Made by a program: the position numbers and the translations under genes. A stretch of 64,000 nt of DNA from Corydoras sp. C115 (taxonomy: Eukaryota; Chordata; Actinopteri; Siluriformes; Callichthyidae). Location of the stretch: the NCBI GenBank assembly GCA_019802505.1, contig JAFMOC010000045.1:2533001-2597000 (forward strand). Direction: 5' to 3'. Below, in pieces: positions 52,886-63,640 of the stretch (position 1 is its first letter; every line of letters starts with the position of its first letter). The notes under the pieces are model-generated. The model ran no database searches, was not told the origin of the DNA, and worked only from the letters and a program-made list of their open reading frames with translations.

Positions 52886-53530
52886 TATGTTAACACATAA
52901 AAACAAATGAAGGACATTTGTGTGTGTGTGTGGGGGGGGGGGGAGGTTTATCAGGATTTGTAATTTAAGCTAACAGCCCTAATCTTTCACCTTAATACTT
53001 TCTGTTAGTGTTGTTCACTTCTCGATTGAGTCGTTCTCTTCGAGTGACTTTTTCTAATCAGTCCGTCGTAACGCTTTACGGGCACGGCTTACTCATTTCT
53101 GTTTCCTTTCTGCTGCTTCCACTCCAATGTGTGCGGCGGATTGGTGGACACTGGCATCACCATGCAGCGCACAGAGCAAATAACGAGCACCAAAGAGCGA
53201 CAACGTCTAGACATGCATTTAACTGACCTTTACAGAAGATAGACTAATTGTGTCAGTGATTGTAGCAGCTATTGTGTTTACTATTAATAAAATACTTCAT
53301 TTAAAACTAAATCGGCTCTTGTAAAACTGAAGGATCGGACTTTTAGTTAAACCCATGTTATGATGTGACCTGCTGTGGTTGCTATGGACACGCTCGCTCA
53401 CATGATGCCACTTTAATGAGAACCGAGTGGACTGGGAATTGAGCTTTTATAAGAGACATGTCTCCGGGATGATGTGATGGGAATGTCTTTAGAATGGGAC
53501 ATGCGGGAGTGTCGGAACCAGCAGCGTTCT
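52886..53530. other. Low-copy DNA
   Basis: (TG)n followed by a G run at about 52920-52943. A 72-aa frame (53008-53226) without domain. Nothing else. Confidence 0.35.
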
Positions 53531-53544
53531 GCAGCAAGGGTCTT

Positions 53545-53667
53545 CATACGAGAATGCCTCTCAGCATTAGGGAGCTAGGTTTGAATCCTGATCTGGGTTT
53601 CCATGGTCTCCTCATGTCTGCGTGGGTTTCCTCTGGGTTCTCGAATTTCTACCCACAGTCCAAAAAC

Positions 53668-53700
<33 letters not shown>

Positions 53701-53970
53701 CATTTTATTTATAAATGGCGCCTTTCAGGGCACTCAAGGACACCTTACAAAAGTTAAAAGGGACACAATATAAACATGGATCAAGGTCAATGGAATTCTC
53801 CAAATTGCCCCATATAGAGTGTGTTTGTGTGAGTGAGTGTGTGCCCAGCGATAGATTGGCATCCTGTCCTGGGTGTATCTGCTCAGCATCCGAAACGTTC
53901 TCCCTGGGATGGGCATGGGGAACCCCCCCGTGACCCTAGTAGAGGATTAAGCGGAAGATAGTGGATGGAT
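53545..53970 (+). mobile_element. V-SINE split by another repeat
   Basis: Halves at 53545-53668 (to CCACAGTCCAAAAACAT) and 53773-53970 (from AAACATGGATCAAGG). The insert at 53669-53772 comprises (ATA)n and CATTTTATTTATAAATGGC, GCCTTTCAGGGCACTCAAGG, CACCTTACAA, a common fish repeat motif. AAACAT is present on both sides. Confidence 0.85.
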
Positions 53971-53975
53971 GGACT

Positions 53976-54115
53976 GCTAAATTGCCCCTATATTGTGTCT
54001 AAGTGAATGTGTGCGAAGCGATCGATGTCCCGGGTCTATTTGCTCAGCTTTCTGCACTGCCTTCTGCACTTTCTCCCTTAAATTGGTGGCATGGGACTCC
54101 CCCCCCCCCCCCATA
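53976..54115 (+). mobile_element. Old V-SINE 3' part
   Basis: CTGCTAAATTGCCCCTATAT, GGTCTATTTGCTCAGC, duplicated CTGCACT, C tract. Tail lost. Confidence 0.6.
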
Positions 54116-54526
54116 CAGTAGCACAGGTGATTATTTGGTACCTCGCCCAATAAACACACAACAAAATGTTATGAAACATCACATTACAAGGCGGCTGCAT
54201 GAACAGAGCAGACTGCATGTTAACGTGACTGATGATGAGGTGTGAGGAACGGTTATTGTGCAGTTGTATATTTGTCTGTATTGGTCAGCTGGTGTCCTCA
54301 TAGAGGACTGTCTTCATCATCGCTGTTGAAGTGTGTTTTCAGGATCCTGAACGTTTAAGCGACACACAGAACTGTGATCTCGAGTCACGAGGTGAAATTT
54401 GAAAAAACCCGGTGAGAAGCCTCTCTGGATCTTTCTCTCAGTGTAATTAAGAGCACTAATAAGATAGAAGACCCTAATGTGGCCCTGGAGTAGGATCTAG
54501 TTAACCGTCTCTGAGGAAGTCCATGT

Positions 54527-54528
<2 letters not shown>
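54116..54528. other. Low-copy DNA
   Basis: Nothing recognised. Confidence 0.3.

Positions 54529-54587
<59 letters not shown>
54529..54587. repeat. (AC)n microsatellite
   Basis: About 29 uninterrupted AC units. Confidence 0.97.
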
Positions 54588-54589
<2 letters not shown>

Positions 54590-54626
54590 CACTGACAGAC
54601 CAGCATACAGTGATTACACCATTACA

Positions 54627-55378
54627 GTGGTGTATTATTCATTCATCCATTATCTTCTGCTTTATCATATATATATTAGGGTCGCGGGGGGGGGTTCCCC
54701 CATGCCCATCCAGGGGAGAACGTTTTGGGTGCTGGGCAGATACACCCAGGACAGGACGCCAATCTATCGCTGGACACACACTCACTCACACACATATACA
54801 CACTCAATATGGGGCAATTTGGAGAACTCAATTGACTTGATCCATGTTTTTGGACTGTGGGAGGAAACCGGAGAACCCGGAGGAAACCCACGCGGACACG
54901 GGGAGAACATGGAAACTCCACCCAGTTGGGGATTCGAAGCGGGAATCCCTAGCGCTGAGAGGAGAACATGCTAAACACTAAGCCACCGTGCCACCCATTG
55001 GTGTATTCATTCATTCATTCATTCATTCATTATCTTCCGCTTTATCCTATATTAGGGTCACGGGGGGGTTCCCCATGCCCATCCAGGGGAGAGCGTTTCG
55101 GGCGCTGGGCAGATACACCCAGGACAGGACGCCAATCCATCGCTGGGCACACACTCACTCACACAGACACACTCTATATGGGGCAATTTGGGGAACTCAA
55201 TTGACCTGATCCATGTTTTTGGACTGTGGGAGGAAACCGGAGAACCCGGAGGAAACCCACGCGGACACGGGGAGAACATGGAAACTCCACCCAGTTGGGG
55301 ATTCGAACCGGGAATCCCTAGTGCTGAGAGGAGAACGTACTAACCACTAAGCCACCGTTGCCGCTCAATGGTGTATTA
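54627..55378 (-). repeat. Antisense V-SINE dimer with thrice-repeated target
   Basis: SINEs at about 54638-54998 and 55006-55368. TGGTGTATT precedes the first (about 54629), lies between them (about 54999) and follows the second (about 55370). Same architecture as 16431-17515. The two copies differ at several positions (e.g. TTTTGGGTGC versus TTTCGGGCGC), favouring either repeated targeting or an old duplication. Confidence 0.9.
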
Positions 55379-56224
55379 TTATTTTTATTTTATTTAAAGT
55401 AGACACAATTATGTCAGGTTGAACCTCAGCGCTCATCTATAGGGGAGACCTTCCTCATCCTCTGAATAATGCATGATCCGTTCCACATTCACTCCGCTCA
55501 CTTTACCAGCCTCCCACTCTTCCCTCGTCTCTCGTGGCCCCACCTTGAAACGGAGCCATCCGCTAATTAAACCCCAGAACTGATCGATTATCAGTTGACC
55601 GATGGCCGCACTGCAGCAGGGACCCTGACACCGGCACTGATTACAGCCAGGTGGATTATGCTCGTCTGTTTCGCTCGTGCGCTCGGCTTCTTCCTCGTGT
55701 TCTAACCCTGCGCCCAAACCTGGAGGTTCTATACGGGCTGCTTTCCAAACCACATCAGGCTCCTGCAGCGAACCGAGCGGGAGCAAAGTGCTTTATGTGC
55801 TGCTCGGCTGCAGATGATCAGCTGCCGCTCGTGCTGCCACTCATGCCGCATGGCACGAGGATGTAAATACATAGCAAATGGCAGGAGGCAGGCTGGGTCT
55901 CATACTTTTCATTTTTTTCCGAAGCACTTTGCTTCTCTTCAATACCCCAGAGCTGCTTTTCTGTTTGGCTCCCAAGGATATTAAGGGTACGATTTGCTTC
56001 TGATTAAAGTCATGCCTCATGATGTGTTGATGCCTTTCTCACTATTATTACTGTTCCAAATTGTATCGAGCAGCGGGATTATCTCTAATGGGACGGCAGG
56101 ATGATGGGCTCCGGGGTATACCAGACCCGCCCGCGTGAGGCAGAACCCCACAAGAGACAAATTACAAAGTAAACATAATAAAATCAAAGCCTTAATCCCT
56201 CAGTACTGGCACACAGACGTGATC
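55379..56224. other. Low-copy block
   Basis: Repeat-free. CATCCGCTAATTAAACCCC (about 55557) and TGATCGATTATCAGTTGACC have homeodomain/GATA-type cores. A 117-aa minus frame (55433-55786) and a 71-aa plus frame overlap without domains. Candidate noncoding regulatory DNA. Confidence 0.4.
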
Positions 56225-57208
56225 CATACCCCGGGATGCTCCACCACCCTACGGTCGCATGCTCATGCCACCTGCTGTAACTCTGAGAGCATGCGAAAGA
56301 GTTGGGCTGTCAATCAGCAGGTTGTGGGTTCAAAGCCCACCGAAGACCATGAGCAAGGCACCGTCAATGCACCGAGGGCTGCATCATGGCTAACCCTGTG
56401 TTCTGACCCAACCAAGTTGGGATACCATTAAGTCGCTCTGTGCTCTTTAGAATAAAGGCATATGATAAAGTGAATGTTACCAGCTTTATAGACCTTGCGT
56501 TGTGCATCATAACACATAGGGTTAATCGGCTATACGCATACGGGTGCCCCATACCCGGGATGCACCACCACCCTACAGTCGCATGCTCAAGCCACCTGCT
56601 GCAACTCCAAGAGCATGCACTCCTGCGAAAATGGTTAAAGAGTTGGGCTGTCAATCAGCAGGTTGTGGGTTCAAAGCCCACCGAAGTCCATGAGCAAGGC
56701 ACCCTCGATGCACCGAGGGCTGCATCATGGCCAACCCTGTGTTCTGACCCAACCATCAAGTTGGGATACCCTTAAGTCGCTCTCTGCTCTTTAGAATAAA
56801 AGCATCTGATAAAGTGAATGTTACCAGCTTTATAGACCTTACGTTGTGCATTATAACACAGGGTTAAACGGCTATACGCGTACGGGTGCCCCATACCCGG
56901 GATGCACCACCACCCTACAGTCGCATGCTCAAGCCACCTGCTGCAACTCCAAGAGCATAAAGAGTTTGGCTGTCAATCAGCAGGTTGTGGATTCAAAGCC
57001 CACTGAAGACCATGAGCAAGGCCATTAACCCTCAATGCACCGAGGGCTGCATCATGGCTAACCCTGTGTTCTGACCCAACCATCAAGTTGGGATACCCTT
57101 AAGTCGCTCTATGCTCTTTAGAATAAAAGCATCTGATAAAGTGAATGTAACCACCTTACGTTTTGCATTATAACATAGGGTTAAACAGCTATACGCATAC
57201 GGATGTCC
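56225..57208 (+). repeat. ~330-bp satellite containing a tRNA-SINE head, three units
   Basis: Units start CATACCCCGGGATG at about 56225, 56550 and 56892. Each contains a Pol III-like head (TTGGGCTGTCAATCAGCAGG, GTTCAAAGCCCACC), GCACCGAGGGCTGCATCATGG, a SINE end (TAGAATAAAAGCATCTGATA) and a linker (GTTAAACGGCTATACGC). Units 2 and 3 are closest to each other. Confidence 0.93.
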
Positions 57209-57579
57209 AGGGTTCACGGCTGCGTGCTGGATATCATTCATACCCATGAGGCAATAGGACTGAATGAATCTAAATACTCCCGGTTCCCTCGGCTGAGGAT
57301 TGGCTTTCGTCTGAGATCAATTCATCCGTTTATTTTCTTGTCCGGGGTCAGATCAGATGCCGGAGCCGGTTTCATCACCTCATAGGGTGGAAGACGGGAA
57401 AACACCCCGGACAGGTCACCGGTCCACACAAACACATTCAAGCCTGGGGCAGTTCAGTATCTGCAGTTTACTGAGTAGCATGAATCTGCACAGCGGGTGG
57501 AAACGTATAAAACTGCACACATTGGCTTTGTGGAAAAGGTTTCATGGTTCCGTCTATACAGCCAGACGTCCATTATCTT
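57209..57579. other. Low-copy DNA
   Basis: No repeat or exon recognised. Confidence 0.3.
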
Positions 57580-57705
57580 CCACTTAATCCTATCCCAGGG
57601 TCATGGGCTGGTGGGGGGGATTCTCATGAACATCCAGGGGTGAATGTTATGAACACTGGGTAGATATATCCAGCACAGGGCACCAGCAGAGTACACACAC
57701 ACTAT
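57580..57705 (-). mobile_element. Old antisense V-SINE 3' part
   Basis: CATTATCTTCCACTTAATCC, CAGGGGTGAATGTTATGAAC, CCAGCACAGGGCACCAG. Well diverged from its neighbours. Confidence 0.7.
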
Positions 57706-58046
57706 CCACCCATCCACTATCTTATGCTTTATCCTCTACTAGGGTCACAGGAGGGGGTTCCCCATGCCCATCCAGGGGAGAATGTTTCGGGCGCTGGGCA
57801 GATACACCCAGGACAGGGCGCCAATCCATTGCTGGATACACACACACTCACACAGACACACTCTATATGGGGCAATTTGAAGAAGTCAATTGACCTTGAT
57901 CCATGTTTTTGGACTGTGGGAGGAAACCGGAGAACCCGTAGGAAACCCACGCGGACACTGGGAGAACATGGAAACTCCACCCAGATGGGGATTTGATCTG
58001 AGCGCTGAGAGGAGAACATGCTAACCACTAAGCCACCGTGCCACCC
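57706..58046 (-). mobile_element. Antisense V-SINE
   Basis: Full-length with small deletions near the B box (GATTTGATCTGAGCGCTG). Head GCCACCGTGCCACCCC. Confidence 0.92.
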
Positions 58047-58059
58047 CACACACACTATT

Positions 58060-58380
58060 TATCCATCCATTATCTTCCGCTTTATCCTCTATTAGTGTCG
58101 CGGGGGGGTTCCCCATGCCCATCCAGGGGAGAACGTTTCGGGCGCTGGGCAGATACACCCAGGACAGGGCGCCAATCTATCACTGGACACACAGTCATTC
58201 ACACAGACACACTCTATATGGGGCAATTCAATTGACCTTGGTCCATGTTTGTGGACTGTGGGAGGAAACCCACGCAGACACGGGGAGAACATGGAAACTC
58301 CACCCAGATTGGGATTCGAACCGGGAACCCCTAGTGCTGAGAGGAGAACATGCTAAACCACCAAGCCACCGTGCCGCCTG
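58060..58380 (-). mobile_element. Antisense V-SINE with short V-domain
   Basis: GACTGTGGGAGGAAACCCAC lacks the GGAGAACCCGGAGG block. CACACACTATTTATCC separates it from the previous copy, and that copy is itself preceded by CACACACTATCCACC, again a shared-flank dimer. Confidence 0.9.
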
Positions 58381-58678
58381 GTTGTGTCATAGTTTTTGAT
58401 ACTAATCTCTACACAAGGCGACTACGTGGTGTTAATCTACATAAAGTATAAAAGGACAAATCGAAAACATTAAACTGCTTGTCAGTAATTAGTGCCTAAT
58501 TGCAGAACCCTACCTGTTTCATGGCGGGTAGTGAATGCGGTTTTGGCTGGCATGCCTCAGTGGAGCCGAGTCTGACGCCCTACCCTCCCACTTCTTTTTT
58601 TCACAAGGTCACTTGGTGCGGGTGTGTGGGGAGGCAAGGTGCACAGTGCCTCCTGCAGTTTTGGACCTGCCTGTTCAT

Positions 58679-58734
<56 letters not shown>

Positions 58735-59154
58735 CAAGTCTGTCACGTGCAGCGTCAGGTCACAAATGGAGGTTAGTTCGGTGTGCCCCCCTGTGCAGGT
58801 GGCTGAGGCCAAGAGTGGAATAATTTATGAATGCCGGGTGCTGCCGCCTCAGTGTGGCTGGGTTTTCTGGCTTCCAGCCATTGGCTGATTTGAACCCTGG
58901 CGAAGAGCAATAGCGAGACCTGCCAATTTGTTTTATTGTTTCGAATGATTTCATTGTTTCTCTGGTGTTTTGATTAATGACTTACATACTGAGCCACTAC
59001 AGTGACCCAAACAATGTGTCATCAACGTGTGCACTGTTGCAAACGTCCAGCCCGCCTCACTGGATCAATCCATATTTACTGGCTCTTTTACAATTAGAGG
59101 AGATGACGCCGGCTTGAGTTGCAGACAGATGAGTAGAACCATCGCTCATGTAAA
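58381..59154. other. Low-copy DNA with (TG)n
   Basis: (TG)n at about 58682-58732 (about 25 units). The rest is unrecognised. Frames of 107-117 aa owe their length to the TG tract. Confidence 0.4.
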
Positions 59155-60095
59155 GTCAAACAGCATCCTCTGTGAATATCTGAAGGTTAATAGACTTCGG
59201 TGGTGAAAATCGACTGAAAACGTGGACTGTACAAAGATAATGGCACGTTTAATGACATCGGGCGGCATTATGGCTCGCAAATCCCAATCTGGGTGGAGTT
59301 TCAATGTTCTTCATGTTCTCCCACTGTCTGCATGGGTTTCCAGGATCTCTGGTTTCCTCCCAAAGTCCAAAAACATAGATTCAAGCTTGATTAAATGCCC
59401 TAAATTGCCCCATATTGTATGTTTGTGTGTATCTGTGTGTCAAACAGCATCCTCTGTGAATATGTGAAGGTTAATAGACTTCGGTGGTTAAAACGTGGAC
59501 TGTACAAAGATAATGGCACGTTTAATGACATTGGGCGGCATTATGGCTCGATATTCCCAATCTGGGTGGAGTTTCAATGTTCTCTGCATGTTCTCCCACT
59601 GTCTGCATGGGTTTCCGGGATCTCTGGTTTCCTCCCACAGTCCAAAAACATGGATTCAAGCTTGATTAAATGCTCTAAATTGCCCCACATTGTGTGTTTG
59701 TGTGTATCTGTGTGTCAAACAGCATCCTCTGTGAATATCTGAAGGTTAATAGACTTCAGTGGTGAAAACGTCGGAAAACGTGGACTGTACAAAGATAATG
59801 GCACGTTTAATGACTTCGGGCGGCACTGTGGCGTGGTGTTTAGCATGTTCACCTCTCAAATCCCAATGTTCTTCATGTTCTCCCACGGTCTGCATGGGTT
59901 TCCGGGATCTCTGGTTTCCTCCCACAGTCCAAAAACATGGATTCAAGCTTGATTGAATGCTCCAAATTGCCCCATATTGTGTGCTTTTGTGTGTATATGT
60001 GTGTGATACACAGACACTCTGTCCTGGATGTATCTGCCCAGCGGCTGAAACGTTCTCCCTTGGATGGACACGTTGAACCCTGCGTCCCTAGGAGA
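59155..60095 (+). repeat. ~280-bp tandem triplication of flank plus headless V-SINE
   Basis: GTCAAACAGCATCCTCTGTG begins at 59155, 59439 and 59714. Each unit contains GGTTAATAGACTTCGGTGG, GTGGACTGTACAAAGATAAT, then GGGCGGCA joined to a SINE V-domain and core, ending TGTGTGTATCTGTGTGTCAA. The B-box region is lost in units 1-2. Unit 3 alone extends into the SINE 3' body (CTGGATGTATCTGCCCAGCG). Confidence 0.93.
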
Positions 60096-60311
60096 AGATC
60101 TATGGTCCTCAACCCTTGCTCATTATACTTAAAGTGCATACTCATCACCACACCACTCCCCACTAATAAAAAGATCGGGCTGCGTGCAGTAAGTCGCTAC
60201 ATTTCCTGGTGCTCAATGCCCAGGTTGGTATGTTCTCCATTTTTTATATTTATTTTTTCAAGGTGTGCTGTGTCTTAGGCAAACATCTGTCTGCGTTTTG
60301 AAAGACATTAA
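60096..60311. other. Low-copy spacer
   Basis: No feature. Confidence 0.3.
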
Positions 60312-60666
60312 TTCATTCATTCATTATCTCCCACTTTATCCTCTATCAGGGTCGCAGTGGGGTTCCCCATGCCCATCCATGGGAGAACGTCTCGGGCGCT
60401 GGGCAGATACACCCAGGACAGGGCGCCAATCCATCGCTGGGCACACACTCACTCACACAGACACACTCTATATGGGGCAATATAGAGAATTCAATTGACT
60501 TGATCCATGTTTTTGGACTGTGGGAGGAAACCGGAGAACCTGGAGGAAACCCACGCGGACACGGGGAGAACATGGAAACTCCACCCGACACCCCATTGGG
60601 ATTCGAACCGGGAATCCCTAGCGCTGAGAGGAGAACGTGCTAAACCACTAAGCCACCGTGCCGCCT
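60312..60666 (-). mobile_element. Full-length antisense V-SINE
   Basis: (ATTC)n tail to CGTGCCGCC. A small insertion (CCCGACACCCCATTGGG) lies before the B box. GACATT flanks both sides (about 60303 and 60669). Confidence 0.93.
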
Positions 60667-62875
60667 AGGACATTTATCATAACATCATTTATCATATTTC
60701 TATATATAATCTCAGTCTGGCTGCCGTCCTTGTGCATGTGGAGCTGAGGGGAACACAGAGACGCGATGACCCCATGGACACAATGGCCGTCCATCGCAGG
60801 ACATCACGACCTCTGTCAAGCTCTCACTCCTAATTAAATTGTAGTGAAGCCGATCCACATATACGTGTATTTTAGTCGAAATCCCTCACCGACACTAAAT
60901 GGTGACGAGAACTGCTTAGTTTGCTGGTCTCCTCGCCGCTGAGGGCCCCAGGCAAGCGCCCGTGCTGTCAGCGACGCCTCTGCTTTCCATAAGAGTGCTG
61001 CTGAAATGCCGGCTGACTGACACACTGAATTAGCTGACAAGAGTCTGTCTTTTTTACACTGGCTGCTCGTGAATTACTGTTTGGCGAAATAAATGAGGAT
61101 TTTTTTTTTTTCCCCCCATCTACTGTTTTCTCCCACGCAGAGGCCCGTGTATCGGTTTCGGCTCGGCTTAAGCATCCGTTTGAAAGTCAGCCTTCTCTAC
61201 TTAACGTCCTATTAATTCCATGCGTCCACATCCACTGAAAGACGAAGCGTCGACCGTTTTTTTGATCCCCTCTCCATTCATCTCTGAAGTCGAATTGCTT
61301 ATTAATGAGATTAGGTTTCACTGAGGTTTCACTCCTCTATTTCTTATTAGTGGAACAATTGGATCTTGAATTGTACTCGGCTTTTGTTCATTTCTTTTTT
61401 TTTTTGTTTGTGTATCTATAATCCACTCGAATCCAGTACATGGTTGTATTTTAAATTGCCGCCTGTCTCATTCGTTTTGATTAAAATGTCAGCCTGCGCC
61501 GCCAATCAAAGCCCGCCGTTACGTTAAGGTTGGAGCTCCAACATCTGCTCTGAGGATGAAAGTGTTCAGAAATGAAGCTCCTCTGACTCACGCCATGTTT
61601 CGCTTTACATGATGGAGGTTTCACTCTGGGGTTTTTTTTTTTTTTTTTTTTTTGCCCCACCACAGAACGCGAGCTGTTGTTGCAGGCATTACATCCTCAG
61701 ACCCGGTGTTTATGGCGCCGAGCATAAATCTCAGCGGAGTGCCGCCCGCCTTGGCTGAACATTTCCTTACATATGCAGCGTTTTGATTAATCGCGTATGG
61801 CATTGCTCCCGAAAGCTCTGGCTCGTCACCATCTGAGGCCATTAGTCACTGTCGCCAACTCTGACTTTACGCACTGATTGCTTGTGCTATCTGCTCGTAG
61901 TGAATGTGGGTTACACAATACATGCAGCCTCTGTATACTCCAGGCACATGCCTCACACTTCGAGCTCTGCATGTCGCCATGACGTCATCCTTATTTTTCC
62001 CCGTCTTGTTCCCCGCCTGTCTTTTTCAGCAGCATTGGCTATTTCTGCAAAGACTTTCTTGTTTTTGGTTTATTAGATTTTTTTTTTTTTCCCTTGTCTT
62101 GGTGCTCGCAGTCTAAAAACCTTATTTCATATGGCTCGCCTTATTTCCCAGACCTCTCTGCTGTATGCTGCATGTGTCAGTAGCTGCCTTTGAATGTGAG
62201 AGGACCTGTGTCAGCACATTTGATTCTGGAACGGCTGGTGCAAGAGCTCTCCTGGGCAGGAACCACTGGTCTTTTATTCATTGCACCCTTAGGGTTGATC
62301 CAGCATCGTGGAGCCTGAAAAGAGCGTGGCGGGGAAAACGAGTCCAGCCCGAATGAAGGATTGCAGAAGCTCATTGGTGTGCAGGAGTGCAAATACACAT
62401 CTCTTTAAAACAACGCAGCGGTTTTAAAAAATGCACAACTGCACATTTGGTTAAAGACATGGACATGCCTGACATGGAATGGGATTGCATGGTCTCGGCC
62501 TTAAAAGCAGCTCGACACATGCCATCATATCTCCTTATAGTGTTGGTCCAGATGATTGGCAGGGCCAAAGGCATTCTGTATTTCAGTTGTCCGTCTTTCT
62601 GGATGTTGGTGGGTTTGAGGTCAAGGGCACTGAGACCCAAACCTTCATTGGAATGGAATACCTCCTTCATGCCTCGAGGGCTTTTCATTACATTTGGCAC
62701 AAACATCTATTTGGACTCAAGGCTGAACTAATTAAAATGTGACGATCAAAGGACACAGTGACCTCATATCCCATCCGCTCTTATGAATGTCACATTTCAG
62801 AAGGTAGAACCGGGTGCAGTGGTTAAGAATGATTCTGAATCAGAGTCATTAATAGTATGTATCAAGTATCACATA
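60667..62875. other. Longest SINE-free block, candidate conserved noncoding DNA
   Basis: About 2.2 kb without SINEs, only homopolymer T runs at about 61100, 61390, 61630 and 62076. Contains strings typical of low-copy fish DNA (e.g. GAGATTAGGTTTCACTGAGG near 61307, TGATTAATCGCGTATGGC near 61784). Between 62165 and 62742, 111-114 aa frames exist on both strands with no recognised domain. Absence of insertions in so invaded a region suggests constraint. Confidence 0.45.
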
Positions 62876-63460
62876 TGGGTGGCACGGATGGTGTTGTGTG
62901 GTTAGCATGTTCTCCTTTCATCGCTGGGGATCCAGGTTCAAATCCCGATCTGGGTGGAGTTTCCATGTTCTCCTCATGTCCTCATTGGTTTCCTTCAGGT
63001 TCTCCAGTTTCCTTCCACAGTCCAAGAACATGGGTTAAAAGGGAATTGGCTTCTCTAAATTGCTTCTATATAGTGTGTGTGTGTGTGTGGTACTGTGGCG
63101 TGGTGTTTAGCATGTTCACCTCGCAAATCCCAATCTGGGTGGAGTTTCCATGTTCTCCTCATGTCCACATTGGCTTCCTTCAGGTTTCCTTCCACAGTCC
63201 GAGAACATGGGTTAAAAGTGAATTGGCTTCTCTAAATTGCTTCTATATAGTGTGTGTGTGTGGCACTGTGGCGTGGTGTTTAGCATGTTCACCTCGCAAA
63301 TCCCAATCTGGGTGGAGTTTCAATGTTCTCCCACTGTCTGCATGGGTTTCCGGGATCTCTGGTTTCCTCCCACAGTCCAAAATCATGGTTTCAAGCTTGA
63401 TGAAATGCTCTAAATTGCCCCATATCGTGTGCTTTTGTGTGTATGTGTGTGTTTGTGGGT
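62876..63460 (+). repeat. Head-to-tail V-SINE trimer lacking 3' bodies
   Basis: Heads at about 62876, 63089 and 63262. Units 1 and 2 end TATATAGTGTGTGTGTG and run straight into GGCACTGTGGCGTGGTG. Units 2 and 3 have short heads (A-box region, then CACCTCGCAAATCCC, no normal B box). Unit 3 ends at the core (AAATTGCCCCATATCG). Confidence 0.9.
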
Positions 63461-63544
63461 ACGTTACAAGTATTCCAACTTGGTTGGCGTCAGAACACAG
63501 GGTTGACCATACAGAACCTTCTCGAGCAAATAGTGTTGAAGGTC

Positions 63545-63640
63545 TTATTTAAGGGCCACATTGGTAACTACAATGGACCTGGGATTTGAACCTGCGACCT
63601 TCAGGTTGATAGCCCTAACCCCTGAACTGGCATGCACAGC
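63545..63640 (-). mobile_element. Fragment of the second SINE family
   Basis: GCCACATTGGTAACTACAAT, GACCTGGGATTTGAACCTGC, TTCAGGTTGATAGCCCTAAC match the antisense copy at 34424-34623. Confidence 0.75.

Noticed and set aside
54529..54974. 149-aa frame beginning with His-Thr repeats
   Set aside because: Starts in an (AC)n microsatellite and continues through an antisense SINE.
62387..62731. 114-aa plus and 111-aa minus overlapping frames in low-copy DNA
   Set aside because: Mutually overlapping on both strands, no domain recognised, no splice or start context. Kept only as part of the low-copy block.
62857..63552. Plus-strand 231-aa frame
   Set aside because: Reading through the SINE trimer (WVEFPCSPHVHIG-type peptide repeated).
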